Assembly (NCBI GenBank): GCA_902778055.1
Contig: CACYWL010000012.1
Coordinates: 1-64,000 of the forward strand
Length of the DNA: 64,000 nt
Direction of reading: 5' to 3'
DNA from: an uncultured Eubacteriales bacterium
GTDB taxonomy: Bacteria > Bacillota > Clostridia > Christensenellales > Aristaeellaceae
Below, piece by piece: positions 27,239 to 35,554 of the stretch. A model generated the notes under the pieces. That model did not search any database. It had not been told where the DNA came from and saw only the letters and a program-made list of their open reading frames with translations. The position numbers were made by a program, and so were the translations under genes. Within the stretch, counting starts at the first letter, position 1. Each line of letters opens with the position of its first letter.

Positions 27239-29257
27239 ATGACGAACACCAACGGAAAGAAAACCTTCTATATCACGACGCCGATTTACTATCCCTCGGA
27301 CAATCTGCACATCGGCCACGCGTACTGCTCCACCGCGGCGGACTCCATGGCCCGCTTCAAGAAGCTGACGGGCTACGACACCTATTTCCTGACCGGGACG
27401 GACGAGCACGGCCAGAAGATCGAGAAGAAGGCCACGGCCCAGGGCGTGACGCCCCAGGCCTATGTCGACAAGATCGTTGCGGGAATCAAGGATCTGTGGA
27501 AGCTGATGGACATCGAATACGATGACTTCATCCGGACCACCGACGAACGGCACGTGAAGACCGTGCAGAAGATTTTCCGCCAGCTGTATGACCAGGGGGA
27601 TATCTACAAGGCGGAATACGAGGGATGGTACTGCACCCCCTGCGAGAGCTTCTGGACGGAGCTGCAGCTGAAGGACGGCCGCTGCCCGGACTGCGGACGC
27701 CCGGTCGAGAAGACCCAGGAGGAAAGCTATTTCTTCCGGATGAACAAATACGCGCCCTGGCTGATTCAGTACATCGAGGAGCATCCGGACTTCATCCAGC
27801 CCGCCAGCCGCGCCAACGAGATGATCAACAACTTCCTGAAGCCGGGGCTGCAGGATCTGTGCGTCAGCCGCACGAGCGTGAAGTGGGGCATACCGGTGGA
27901 CTTCGACCCGAAGCACACGGTATACGTCTGGATCGACGCGCTGAGCAACTATATCACTGCCCTGGGCTACGGGACGGATCACGATGAGCTGTACCGGAAA
28001 TACTGGCCGGCGGATGTGCACCTGGTCGGCAAGGAGATCGTCCGGTTCCACACGATTTACTGGCCCATCATGCTGCACGCCCTGGGGCTGCCCCTGCCGA
28101 AGCAGGTGTTCGGCCACGGATGGCTGGTCATCGACGGAAAGAAGATGGGCAAATCCGTGGGCAACGTCGTGGATCCGGTCGTGCTGTGCAACCGGTATTC
28201 CAGCGACGCGGTGCGGTATTTCCTGATGAGGGAGATGCCCTTCGGCAACGACGGCGAGTTTACCCTGAAGGCGATGCTGACCCGGGTGAACGCCGATCTG
28301 GCCAACGACCTGGGCAACCTGGTCAGCCGGACCGTCGCCATGATCGAAAAATACTGCGGCGGCCTGATCCCCGCCATCGGCGCGGAGGAGGAGATCGACC
28401 GGAGCCTGTGGGCGCTGGCGGAGGCCATGCCCGGGCGGGTCGAGGAGCAGGTGAACGCCTTCCAGTTCTCCGGCGCGCTGCAGGAGATCTGGAAGCTGAT
28501 CGGCGAGTGCAACCGCTACATCGACCAGACCCAGCCCTGGGTGCTGGGCAAGAGCGAGGAAGCGAAGCCGCGGCTGAATACGGTGCTCTACACCCTGGCG
28601 GAATGCGTGCGCCGGGTCGCGGTCTGCGTCAGCTTCGTTATGCCGCGGACGCCGGAGCGGATCTTTGCCCAGCTGGGCGCGGAGGACGCGGCGCTGAAGA
28701 CCTGGGAGTCCGTGTGCCGACCCTTCGCCGTGCTGCCCGCCGGGCTGAAGGTGCATAAGGGTGACGCCCTCTTCCCGCGGCTGGACATCCAGAAGGAGAT
28801 CGAGCGGGATCAGCCGGCGGAGGAGAAGCAGGACAAGGCCGCGGAGAAGGCGGCGAAGAAGGAGCAGAAGGCCGCCGACAAGGCGGAAAAGAAGGCGGAG
28901 AAGAAGCACGAGGAGCCTGAATTCCCGGCGGAGATCCCCTTCGATACCTTTGCCCAGTGCAAGATGCAGGTGGCCCGGGTGCTGGAATGCGTCAAGGTCG
29001 AGAAGAGCAACAAGCTGCTGCAGTTCCGCCTGAGCTTCGGCGCGGACGGCGAGCGTACCATCCTCAGCGGCATTGCGAAATACTACCAGCCGGAGGACCT
29101 GATCGGGAAGCAGATCGTGGCCATCACCAACCTGGCGCCCCGGAAGATCGCGGGCATCGAAAGCCAGGGCATGATCCTCTCCGCGCTGGACAACGCCGGA
29201 AACCTGCGGCTGATGACCGTCGGCGAGGGCGTTGAGGACGGGGCGATCGTCGGATGA
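27239..29257 (+). CDS. metG: Methionyl-tRNA synthetase with C-terminal tRNA-binding domain
   Basis: 672 residues from ATG 27239. The Rossmann core opens with FYITTPIYYPSDNLHIGHAY (HIGH motif as HIGH). One zinc knuckle is seen in WYCTPCESFW followed by CPDCGRP. The KMSKS loop reads KKMGKSVGN, a known KMGKS variant. After the helical anticodon-binding domain comes a ~45-residue Lys/Glu/Ala-rich charged linker (about 522-565). It leads to an EMAP/Trbp111-type tRNA-binding domain (~570-672, QVARVLECVKVEKSNKLLQF). It charges initiator and elongator tRNA-Met. The stop overlaps the tatD start. Confidence 0.97.
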   Translation: MTNTNGKKTFYITTPIYYPSDNLHIGHAYCSTAADSMARFKKLTGYDTYFLTGTDEHGQKIEKKATAQGVTPQAYVDKIVAGIKDLWKLMDIEYDDFIRTTDERHVKTVQKIFRQLYDQGDIYKAEYEGWYCTPCESFWTELQLKDGRCPDCGRPVEKTQEESYFFRMNKYAPWLIQYIEEHPDFIQPASRANEMINNFLKPGLQDLCVSRTSVKWGIPVDFDPKHTVYVWIDALSNYITALGYGTDHDELYRKYWPADVHLVGKEIVRFHTIYWPIMLHALGLPLPKQVFGHGWLVIDGKKMGKSVGNVVDPVVLCNRYSSDAVRYFLMREMPFGNDGEFTLKAMLTRVNADLANDLGNLVSRTVAMIEKYCGGLIPAIGAEEEIDRSLWALAEAMPGRVEEQVNAFQFSGALQEIWKLIGECNRYIDQTQPWVLGKSEEAKPRLNTVLYTLAECVRRVAVCVSFVMPRTPERIFAQLGAEDAALKTWESVCRPFAVLPAGLKVHKGDALFPRLDIQKEIERDQPAEEKQDKAAEKAAKKEQKAADKAEKKAEKKHEEPEFPAEIPFDTFAQCKMQVARVLECVKVEKSNKLLQFRLSFGADGERTILSGIAKYYQPEDLIGKQIVAITNLAPRKIAGIESQGMILSALDNAGNLRLMTVGEGVEDGAIVG

Positions 29258-30027
29258 GGTCCCTGTTTGACAGCCACTGCCATGTGAACGAGGAGAAGTT
29301 CGACGAGGACCGGGAAGAGGTACTGGCCCGGATGGCGGAGCACGGCGTGACCCGGTACGCGGTGATCGGATCCGACATGGCCACCTCCGCGGCCTGCGTG
29401 GAATACGTGAAGAGCCACGGGAACGCGGTCTGCGCCGTGGGCATTCATCCCCATGAGGCGAAGGGATACCGGGAGGGAGACCTGGACCGGCTGGCCGGAT
29501 GGATCCGGTCCGGGGAGGCCCGGGCCATCGGGGAGATCGGCCTGGACTACTACTATGACCTGAGCCCCCGGGAGACTCAGCGGGAGGTCTGCCGGATCCA
29601 GATGGAGCTGGCCTGGGAGCTGGGGACGGCTGTGGCCTTCCATGTGAGGGACGCGCATCAGGACATGCTCGACCTGATGAAGAGCATGAAAAATCATCTG
29701 ACGCCCGGCATCCTGCACTGCTTCAGCGGCAGCGCGGAGATCGCGAAGGAATATCTGAAGCTGGGATACCACATCTCCTTCGCCGGGCCGGTGACCTTCA
29801 AGAAGGCGCCGAAGCTGCGGGAAGCCGCCATGCTCGTGCCGAAGGACCGGCTGCTGATCGAAACGGACAGCCCCTATCTGGCGCCCGAGCCGGTGCGGGG
29901 GAGGCGGAATGAACCGGCGAACGTCCGGTTTGTGGCGGAGAAGCTGGCGGAAATCCGGGGAGAGGATCCGGAGAAACTGGCCGCCTATACGTTTGAAAAC
30001 GCGGAAAAAATCTACGGCCTCCGGTAA
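29254..30027 (+). CDS. TatD-family metal-dependent hydrolase
   Basis: 257 residues. The metal-binding HxH motif is at the start (FDSHCHVNEEKF). Other conserved blocks are GIHPHEA, AIGEIGLDYYYD, FHVRDAH, HCFSGS and the final aspartate IETDSPYLAPEP. The fold is a TIM barrel using two divalent metals. TatD enzymes act as 3'-5' DNases or D-aminoacyl-tRNA deacylase-like enzymes. The metG-tatD pair is a common bacterial arrangement; here the genes overlap by 4 bases (ATGA). Confidence 0.95.
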   Translation: MRSLFDSHCHVNEEKFDEDREEVLARMAEHGVTRYAVIGSDMATSAACVEYVKSHGNAVCAVGIHPHEAKGYREGDLDRLAGWIRSGEARAIGEIGLDYYYDLSPRETQREVCRIQMELAWELGTAVAFHVRDAHQDMLDLMKSMKNHLTPGILHCFSGSAEIAKEYLKLGYHISFAGPVTFKKAPKLREAAMLVPKDRLLIETDSPYLAPEPVRGRRNEPANVRFVAEKLAEIRGEDPEKLAAYTFENAEKIYGLR

Positions 30028-30133
30028 GGGAACGGGCCGCGGCAGAGAGCCGGCGGACCGGAAGAACCGGAGGGGCTGCGCGGAGCCGCATAAGTCCCGG
30101 AGGACGGGAAACAGAACACAGGAGGAAAACACC

Positions 30134-31585
30134 ATGGCCTGCACCACCGTGCTGGTTGGAAGAAACGCCAGCAACGACCATTCCACCATGATTGCCCGGA
30201 CGGACGACGGGCATTTCGACATCAAGAAGATCATCGTGACCGAGCCGAAGAACCAGCCCCGGGTCTACGAGAGCAAAATCGCCCACCTGAAGGTGGAGCT
30301 GCCGGACAACCCCATGCGGTACACCTCCTGCCCGAACGTGGACGGGACAAGCGGCATCTGGCCGGCAACCGGCATCAACGCGGCCCAGGTCGGCATGACC
30401 GCGACGGAGACCATCACCAGCAACCCGAGGGTGCTGGCGGCGGACCCGATGGTGGTCTATCAGAAGGCGAAGAGCCGGAGAGAAAAGGATATTCCCGGCG
30501 GCGTCGGCGAGGAGGACTTCGTCGTGCTGGTGCTGCCCTACATCCGCAGCGCCCGGGAGGGCGTGCTTCGCCTGGCGGAGCTGCTGGAGAAATACGGCAC
30601 CTACGAGAGCAACGGCATCGCCTTCAACGACGAGCACGAGGTCTGGTGGATGGAGACCATCGGCGGGCATCACTGGATCGCGAAAAAGGTGCCGGACGAC
30701 CGGGTCGTCATCATGCCGAACCAGTTCGGGCTCGACGAGTTCGACCTGGAGGACGCTTTCGGAAAGCAGGAGGCGCACCTGTGCTCGAAGGACCTGCGGG
30801 AATTCATCGCGGAGAACCATCTGGACCTGAACCAGGGGGGAAAATTCAATCCGCGGGACATCTTCGGATCCCGCCGGGACATGGACCACATCTACAACAC
30901 GCCCCGGGCCTGGATGATGGGCAAATACCTGACGCCCGAAAGCCACCGCTGGCAGGGGGAGAACGCGGAATTCACGCCCGAGAGCGACAATATCCCCTGG
31001 AGCCTGGTGCCGGACCGGAAGGTGGCCGTCGAGGACGTGACCTATCTGCTGTCCGGGCACTACCAGGGCACGCCCTACAATCCCTACACCAATCAGGACA
31101 CCGGCAAGCGGGGCATGTACCGCTCCATCGGCATCAACCGGACCGGCGTCACCTCCGTCTGCCAGATCCGCCCGGACAAAAAGCAGAAGGGCCTGGAATG
31201 GATCTGCTTCGGCTCCACGACCTTCGGCGCCTTCCTGCCGCTGTATCCCAATGTGCCGAAGATGCCCGACTATGTGAGCCGGGTGGAGGAAACTGTATCC
31301 ACGGAAAACTATTACTGGAGCAGCCGGCTGATCGGCGCGATGGCCGATGCCAACTACAGCAGCTGCATCCAGGACATCGACCGGTATCAGGAGGGCATCG
31401 CGACGAAGGGAAGGCAGATCGTCCTGGAATATGACCGGAAGGAAACCGACGACGAAAAAATCCTGGCCGAGGCGAACGAGAAGCTCTGCGCCATGGCCAG
31501 GGAATGGACGGAAAAAACGCTGAAGAAGGTGCTGGCCGCGGCCAGCCAGAACATGAAGAACGGCTTCAATCTGGCGGACAACTGA
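30134..31585 (+). CDS. C69 family dipeptidase
   Basis: 483 residues from ATG 30134 (AGGAGG 13 bases upstream). MACTTVLVGRNAS places the nucleophile Cys at position 3, as in C69 (PepD-like, Ntn-hydrolase) dipeptidases, which expose this cysteine after removal of the first residues. Further family marks are ARTDDGH, the loop EVWWMETIGGHHW and INRTGVTSVCQIRP. There is no signal peptide, so it should be a cytosolic dipeptidase with broad specificity. It ends 12 bases from the convergent cysteine desulfurase gene; no terminator hairpin is obvious there. Confidence 0.9.
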   Translation: MACTTVLVGRNASNDHSTMIARTDDGHFDIKKIIVTEPKNQPRVYESKIAHLKVELPDNPMRYTSCPNVDGTSGIWPATGINAAQVGMTATETITSNPRVLAADPMVVYQKAKSRREKDIPGGVGEEDFVVLVLPYIRSAREGVLRLAELLEKYGTYESNGIAFNDEHEVWWMETIGGHHWIAKKVPDDRVVIMPNQFGLDEFDLEDAFGKQEAHLCSKDLREFIAENHLDLNQGGKFNPRDIFGSRRDMDHIYNTPRAWMMGKYLTPESHRWQGENAEFTPESDNIPWSLVPDRKVAVEDVTYLLSGHYQGTPYNPYTNQDTGKRGMYRSIGINRTGVTSVCQIRPDKKQKGLEWICFGSTTFGAFLPLYPNVPKMPDYVSRVEETVSTENYYWSSRLIGAMADANYSSCIQDIDRYQEGIATKGRQIVLEYDRKETDDEKILAEANEKLCAMAREWTEKTLKKVLAAASQNMKNGFNLADN

Positions 31586-31597
31586 GCCCGCCGGAAA

Positions 31598-32743
31598 TCA
31601 GAATCTTTTCAGGTCCTGCACGATCTCCGGGAGAACGCGCAGGACTTCTTTTATTTCCTCCGGAGTGTTTTCCTCCCCGAGGGTCATGCGGAGGCCGCCC
31701 TTCGCCAGCTCCGGAGCCTGACCGATCGCGGCCAGCACATGGCTGGGCTCCTGGGCGCCGGAGGTGCAGGCGCTGCCCCCGGAGCAGGCGATGCCGGCCA
31801 GATCCAGGCGCAGCAGCAGCGCCTCCCCGTCGACGCCGGGGAAGGAGAAATGCACGTTGCCCGGAAGCCGGCGCTCCGGATCGCCGTTCAGCACCGCGTC
31901 CGGAATGCGGGCGCGGATTTCCCGGATCAGCTGGTCCCGCAGGGCCCGGACCCGGTCCGCGGACTCCGGAAGGGAAGCGGCAGCCAGCTCGAGGGCCTTT
32001 GCGAGTCCCACGGCGCCGGGGACATTGGGCGTGCCCGCCCGGAGCCCCCGCTCCTGGGCGCCGCCGTGAATCAGGCTGTCCAGCTTCGTGCCCCGGCGGA
32101 CATAGAGTATGCCGACGCCCTTCGGCCCGTGAAACTTATGGGCGCTCAGGCTGAGCAGATCCACCTGCAGCTCCTCCACGTTCACCGGGATATGCCCCGC
32201 GGCCTGGACGGCGTCCGTATGGAAGGGAACGCCACGGGAGCGGGCAATCTCCCCGATTTCGCGGATGGGCTGGAGGGTTCCGATTTCATTGTTCGCGGTC
32301 ATGACCGAGATCAGCACGGTATCCGGCCGGAGGGCGCGGGCGACGCTGTCCGGATCCACCCGGCCGAGGGCGTCCACCGGCAGGCGGGTGACCTCAAAGC
32401 CCATGCCCTCCAGCCAGGCGCAGGCGTTCAGCACCGCGTGATGCTCGACGGCGGAGGTGATCACGTGCTTTCCCCGGCCGCGGGCCGCCCAGGCAACGCC
32501 CTTGACGGCCCAGTTGTCGCTCTCGCTGCCCCCGGAGGTGAAATAAACCTCCTGGGGCTGGGCGCCGAGGACCGCGGCGACCTGCTTCCGGGCCCGGTCC
32601 AGCGCGCGGTGGGCCTCCCGGCCCGTGCCGTGAATGCTGGCGGCGTTGCCGAAGCACTCGGTCATAAAGGGCAGCATCTCCCGGAGCACCTCCGGGGAGA
32701 CGGCGGTGGTGGCGGCATGATCCAGGTAAATCCGGTTCATCAT
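31598..32743 (-). CDS. Cysteine desulfurase (NifS/IscS type)
   Basis: 381 residues, PLP fold type I. MNRIYLDHAATTAVSPEVL is the classical start. The PLP lysine is in LSLSAHKFHGPKGVG, with H and T around it (SAVEHHAVLN). The catalytic loop cysteine is in ACSGGSACTSGAQEPSHVL. The enzyme takes sulfur from cysteine for Fe-S clusters or tRNA thiolation. It is monocistronic here: there is no IscU or MnmA/ThiI gene beside it. The start is MM, with AAGGGAGG as RBS. An extended -10 promoter lies at 32777-32785. Confidence 0.95.
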   Translation of the reverse strand: MMNRIYLDHAATTAVSPEVLREMLPFMTECFGNAASIHGTGREAHRALDRARKQVAAVLGAQPQEVYFTSGGSESDNWAVKGVAWAARGRGKHVITSAVEHHAVLNACAWLEGMGFEVTRLPVDALGRVDPDSVARALRPDTVLISVMTANNEIGTLQPIREIGEIARSRGVPFHTDAVQAAGHIPVNVEELQVDLLSLSAHKFHGPKGVGILYVRRGTKLDSLIHGGAQERGLRAGTPNVPGAVGLAKALELAAASLPESADRVRALRDQLIREIRARIPDAVLNGDPERRLPGNVHFSFPGVDGEALLLRLDLAGIACSGGSACTSGAQEPSHVLAAIGQAPELAKGGLRMTLGEENTPEEIKEVLRVLPEIVQDLKRF

Positions 32744-32776
32744 CGTACAGGGTTCCTCCCTTGGATTTCTTCCGGC

Positions 32777-32785
32777 ATTATACCA
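32777..32785 (-). promoter_or_regulatory. Extended -10 promoter of the cysteine desulfurase gene
   Basis: On the minus strand TGG-TATAAT, a perfect -10 box with a TGn extension. The -35 region is poor. It lies 34 bases before the ATG at 32743. Confidence 0.6.
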
Positions 32786-32839
32786 CGGCCTCCCCGGCGG
32801 AAAAAGGGGAAACTCCCGCCGCGGGCCGGAAAAAACCGG

Positions 32840-32869
32840 TTGCCAATCGGAAGGCGCATCCCTTATAAT
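32840..32869 (+). promoter_or_regulatory. Promoter of the gene at 32906
   Basis: TTGCCA (32840-32845), an 18-bp spacer and TATAAT (32864-32869). It is divergent from the cysteine desulfurase promoter 55 bases away. Confidence 0.65.
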
Positions 32870-32905
32870 AAGGGAGAAAGCAAAACAGAAGGGATGGAGC
32901 GGATC

Positions 32906-33625
32906 ATGCGCAGGATTCTGTGTGTTCTTCGACGGATCGGAGTGCTGGCCGCCTGCCTGCTGATGATTTCAGCGGCCGCGGCGGAACGCCCCTTCGCCCC
33001 GCTGAACGAGACGGACGCCGCGAAAAGGGCGCTGGACCTGTTCTGCGAATGTGCCTTTCATCCGGAATACGGGGATGCGGACGCGGCGCGGCTGACCCGG
33101 TGGGAGCAGGAGATCACGGTCTGGATCGGCGGCAGCGCCACCCAGGAGGATCTGCGGACGGCGGACCGGTTTCTGGAGGAGCTGAATACGCGGGTGGAAG
33201 GCTTCCCGGGAATCCGGCGCGTGCGCCGGGATACGGACGCGGCCGTGCGCATCTGGTTCGTGCCGGAGTACCTGCTCGGATCCTACATTGAAGGGTATGT
33301 GCAGGGAAACATGGGCTTCTTTCATTTCAACGAAGACCGGAGCTTCCGGATCGTCTCCGCGCGCATCGGCATCGCCTCGGACAGCACGGAGCAGGAGGAG
33401 AGGAACCACCTGCTCCAGGAGGAGCTGGTCGGGGCCCTGGGCCTGCCCGGCGACCATACGCGGTACACCGACAGCATCCTCTACGACGGATGGACCACCG
33501 TACAGACCCTCTGCGACGCGGACTGGCGCATGCTGAACATGCTCTACCGCCCGGAGCTGGCCCCGGGGCAGACGGAAGAGCAGGCGAGGGAAACGCTGAG
33601 AGGCGTGTACGGCCTTCGGGACTGA
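32906..33625 (+). CDS. Exported protein, DUF2927-like
   Basis: 239 residues from ATG 32906 (GGAG at 32896-32899). The N-terminus has a signal peptide ending SAAAA-ER. The mature protein contains ITVWIGGSA, a long helix (RTADRFLEELNTRVEGF) and the block ERNHLLQEELVGALGLPGD. That block resembles the DUF2927 pattern (C..EEL.Q.LGL..D followed by S....D). Members are exported and uncharacterised; some are suspected to be metal-dependent peptidase-like, but no HExxH is seen here. The closing RETLRGVYGLRD fits the end of such proteins. The family call is tentative. Confidence 0.55.
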   Translation: MRRILCVLRRIGVLAACLLMISAAAAERPFAPLNETDAAKRALDLFCECAFHPEYGDADAARLTRWEQEITVWIGGSATQEDLRTADRFLEELNTRVEGFPGIRRVRRDTDAAVRIWFVPEYLLGSYIEGYVQGNMGFFHFNEDRSFRIVSARIGIASDSTEQEERNHLLQEELVGALGLPGDHTRYTDSILYDGWTTVQTLCDADWRMLNMLYRPELAPGQTEEQARETLRGVYGLRD

Positions 33626-33701
33626 AGCCGGGCCGGAGGAGAAAAAAGGATGCCGGGGACTGCTTGAGTTATTAAGAGTTTGTAACAAATTCGCCATAGA
33701 C

Positions 33702-33730
33702 TTGACATTTTTCCGGCATCTGATTATCAT
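33702..33730 (+). promoter_or_regulatory. Strong promoter of the SH3b gene at 33856
   Basis: TTGACA (33702-33707), a 17-bp spacer and TATCAT (33725-33730). An 8-bp inverted repeat, GATGCCGG (33649-33656) and CCGGCATC (33713-33720), brackets the -35 box. It could be an operator or a weak terminator of the preceding gene. Confidence 0.75.
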
Positions 33731-33855
33731 GGTCTCGAACGGAAGAAGGAAATTGCTTTTCCGCCGGAGGACGCCGGGTACACCGGCGCCGGCGGGGCGG
33801 ATGCATTTTTCACCGGAAAGGAGGCGGGCCGCGGCATCGCGGTCCGGGAGGACGG

Positions 33856-34794
33856 ATGAGAAGAAGAACGGTGGTTGCGCTGAGCCTGGCGGCGGTGCTG
33901 TGCTGCCTGCTGGCGGCGCCCGCGCTGGCGGCGACCTACGGCACGGTGCACGGCGGATGGCTCCGCCTGCGGGCCAATCCCTCCTACAGCGCGCCCGTCA
34001 TCTGCAGCTACAGGAACGGGACGGTGGTGACCGTGCTGAGCCAGGAGAACGGCTGGGCCCGGGTTCTGACCGCGGATTACCGGATCGGTTACATGGACGC
34101 GAGATACCTGTATATCGGGAGCGATCCGGCGCCGCAGCCCTATATCACCCCGCAGCCGCATCCTCAGCCCTACATTACCCCGGTGCCTTATACCAGAACC
34201 TGGACGGAGGTCAACCGGACGGCCTACGTCACCAGCTCCAACGGCAAGGGAGTCCGGCTGCGGAGCGCGCCGGAGGTGAACAACGGCAACATCCTCGGTC
34301 TGTATCCGGTGGGGCGGACCGTGACGGAAATCCGCCGTTCCAGCGACGGATGGTCCTATATCCGGATCGACCGGAAGCACGGGTATATGATGACCCGGTA
34401 CCTGACCAGCAGCTACTACGCTCCGGCTCCGCAGCCCTGGGTCGTCACCCCGGCTCCGACTCCGGCCTCCACGTATGTCCCTGCGCCGGCCTCGGATCCC
34501 TGGACGATTCAGTCGGTCAAGGTGCTGCCCAATTCCCCGAAGGTGGGAGATACGGTCACGGTGGAGGTTTATCCGTCCACGGCCCAGTTTACGGTCGTAT
34601 GGTACAACGATCTGAACAGCCTGCTGGGGACCAGCAAGAGCTACACGGTACGCAGCACGGATGTGGGCCGCGTGATCAAGGTCCGGATCCAGGGCGTCGG
34701 AAACTCCGCGGGCTTTGTCGCGGACGGGCAGACCCAGCAGGTGGCCGATGCCGCCACCGTGCCGGAAATGACCATGGAATGGGTTTCCCCGTAA
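33856..34794 (+). CDS. Secreted SH3b protein with C-terminal Ig-like domain
   Basis: 312 residues. Signal peptide 1-25 (ALAAPALA), SH3b domain 1 at ~28-90 (GGWLRLRANPSYSAPVICSY), a Pro/Gln/Tyr linker (APQPYITPQPHPQPYITP), SH3b domain 2 at ~112-190 (GKGVRLRSAPEVNNGNILG), a Pro/Thr linker, and a C-terminal beta domain at ~215-310 (LPNSPKVGDTVTVEVYP). It is probably wall-associated. It is the third SH3b protein in the window, and its leader is long (~125 nt). RBS GGGAGGAC. A terminator follows. Confidence 0.8.
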   Translation: MRRRTVVALSLAAVLCCLLAAPALAATYGTVHGGWLRLRANPSYSAPVICSYRNGTVVTVLSQENGWARVLTADYRIGYMDARYLYIGSDPAPQPYITPQPHPQPYITPVPYTRTWTEVNRTAYVTSSNGKGVRLRSAPEVNNGNILGLYPVGRTVTEIRRSSDGWSYIRIDRKHGYMMTRYLTSSYYAPAPQPWVVTPAPTPASTYVPAPASDPWTIQSVKVLPNSPKVGDTVTVEVYPSTAQFTVVWYNDLNSLLGTSKSYTVRSTDVGRVIKVRIQGVGNSAGFVADGQTQQVADAATVPEMTMEWVSP

Positions 34795-34810
34795 ACAGAA
34801 GCATCAAAAG

Positions 34811-34836
34811 AGCCGCCGTGCTTCACGGCGGCTTTT
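34811..34836 (+). terminator. Rho-independent terminator
   Basis: A 10-bp perfect stem AGCCGCCGTG / CACGGCGGCT with loop CTT, preceded by AAAAG and followed by TTTT, 16 bases after the SH3b stop. It could also serve the opposite strand because of the upstream A-run. Confidence 0.9.
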
Positions 34837-34912
34837 CCCATCGCTGCGGGATGGCCTTCCTCCTGAGGGAGGGGGCCGTTTTTTCATGAACCCGGCGGGC
34901 GGACCAGATCCG

Positions 34913-35275
34913 TCAGAACCGGGTGACCCAGAGGGAGAAATTCTGCGAAAAATCGGTGGAGATAAACTGAATCATGCTGATCAGGAAGGCCACGAGGACC
35001 AGAATGACCGCGACGCCGACCAAGGTCGCGCCCAGATTGCCGAAGCCGGCGGCAATGCGGAACCGGCGACGGTTTTCCCTCCGCCGATCCTCGGGAGAGA
35101 GCGGCTCCTCCTCCGGCTCTCCGTCCATCTCGTCAAAGCCGTCGTCATAGAGGGGCTCCTCTTCGCCCCAAGCGTCCTCCTCCTCGCTCCAGGTCTCCTC
35201 CTGCTCGGGGGAAGGGGGGGCAAACCGGCGGGTATAGGTGGCATCCTGCCCGGACTTATGCTGAAAATAGGCCAT
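34913..35275 (-). CDS. Small acidic single-pass membrane protein
   Basis: 120 residues. The N-terminal ~65 residues are highly acidic (TWSEEEDAWGEEEPLYDDGF) and probably disordered in the cytosol. A basic patch follows (DRRRENRRRFR), then one membrane helix (GATLVGVAVILVLVAFLISMI, about 82-102) and a short outside tail. No family is recognised. It is monocistronic between convergent and divergent neighbours and has its own promoter at 35348-35376. The charge layout suggests a cytosolic docking tail, but nothing defines a partner. Confidence 0.7.
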   Translation of the reverse strand: MAYFQHKSGQDATYTRRFAPPSPEQEETWSEEEDAWGEEEPLYDDGFDEMDGEPEEEPLSPEDRRRENRRRFRIAAGFGNLGATLVGVAVILVLVAFLISMIQFISTDFSQNFSLWVTRF

Positions 35276-35347
35276 GGCTTTTCCTTTCCGGAGCTCCCGG
35301 ATCCGGGGGCGGGCAATCCCGTCCCCTTCGGGAAGCTCTGCGGAATC

Positions 35348-35376
35348 ATTGTACCTTTTTTGGGAGGGAAAAACAA
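35348..35376 (-). promoter_or_regulatory. Promoter of the small membrane protein gene
   Basis: On the minus strand TTGTTT, a 17-bp spacer and TACAAT, giving a leader of about 65 nt before the ATG at 35275. Confidence 0.6.
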
Positions 35377-35463
35377 GGCCGGGAACGGGAAGCCCCCGGA
35401 GGGTCGGACGGGGAAGCGCCGCCCAGGCGGGCCGCGAAAATCAGACGGAGACACAGAAACGGT

Positions 35464-35491
35464 TTGTCAACGGCCGGAAAATGCGTATAAT
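35464..35491 (+). promoter_or_regulatory. Promoter of the glycosidase-like gene cluster
   Basis: TTGTCA (35464-35469), a 16-bp spacer and TATAAT (35486-35491), 64 bases before the ATG at 35555. Confidence 0.65.
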
Positions 35492-35554
35492 GGGGGAAGC
35501 AAACCGGGCGATCCCGGAAGCATACCTCAACGACAGCATGGAGCGTGAAAAAGC

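Noticed and set aside
30028-30133. Possible leader RNA before the C69 dipeptidase gene
   Set aside because: Only short GC-rich inverted repeats are seen; no known leader pattern or promoter fits.
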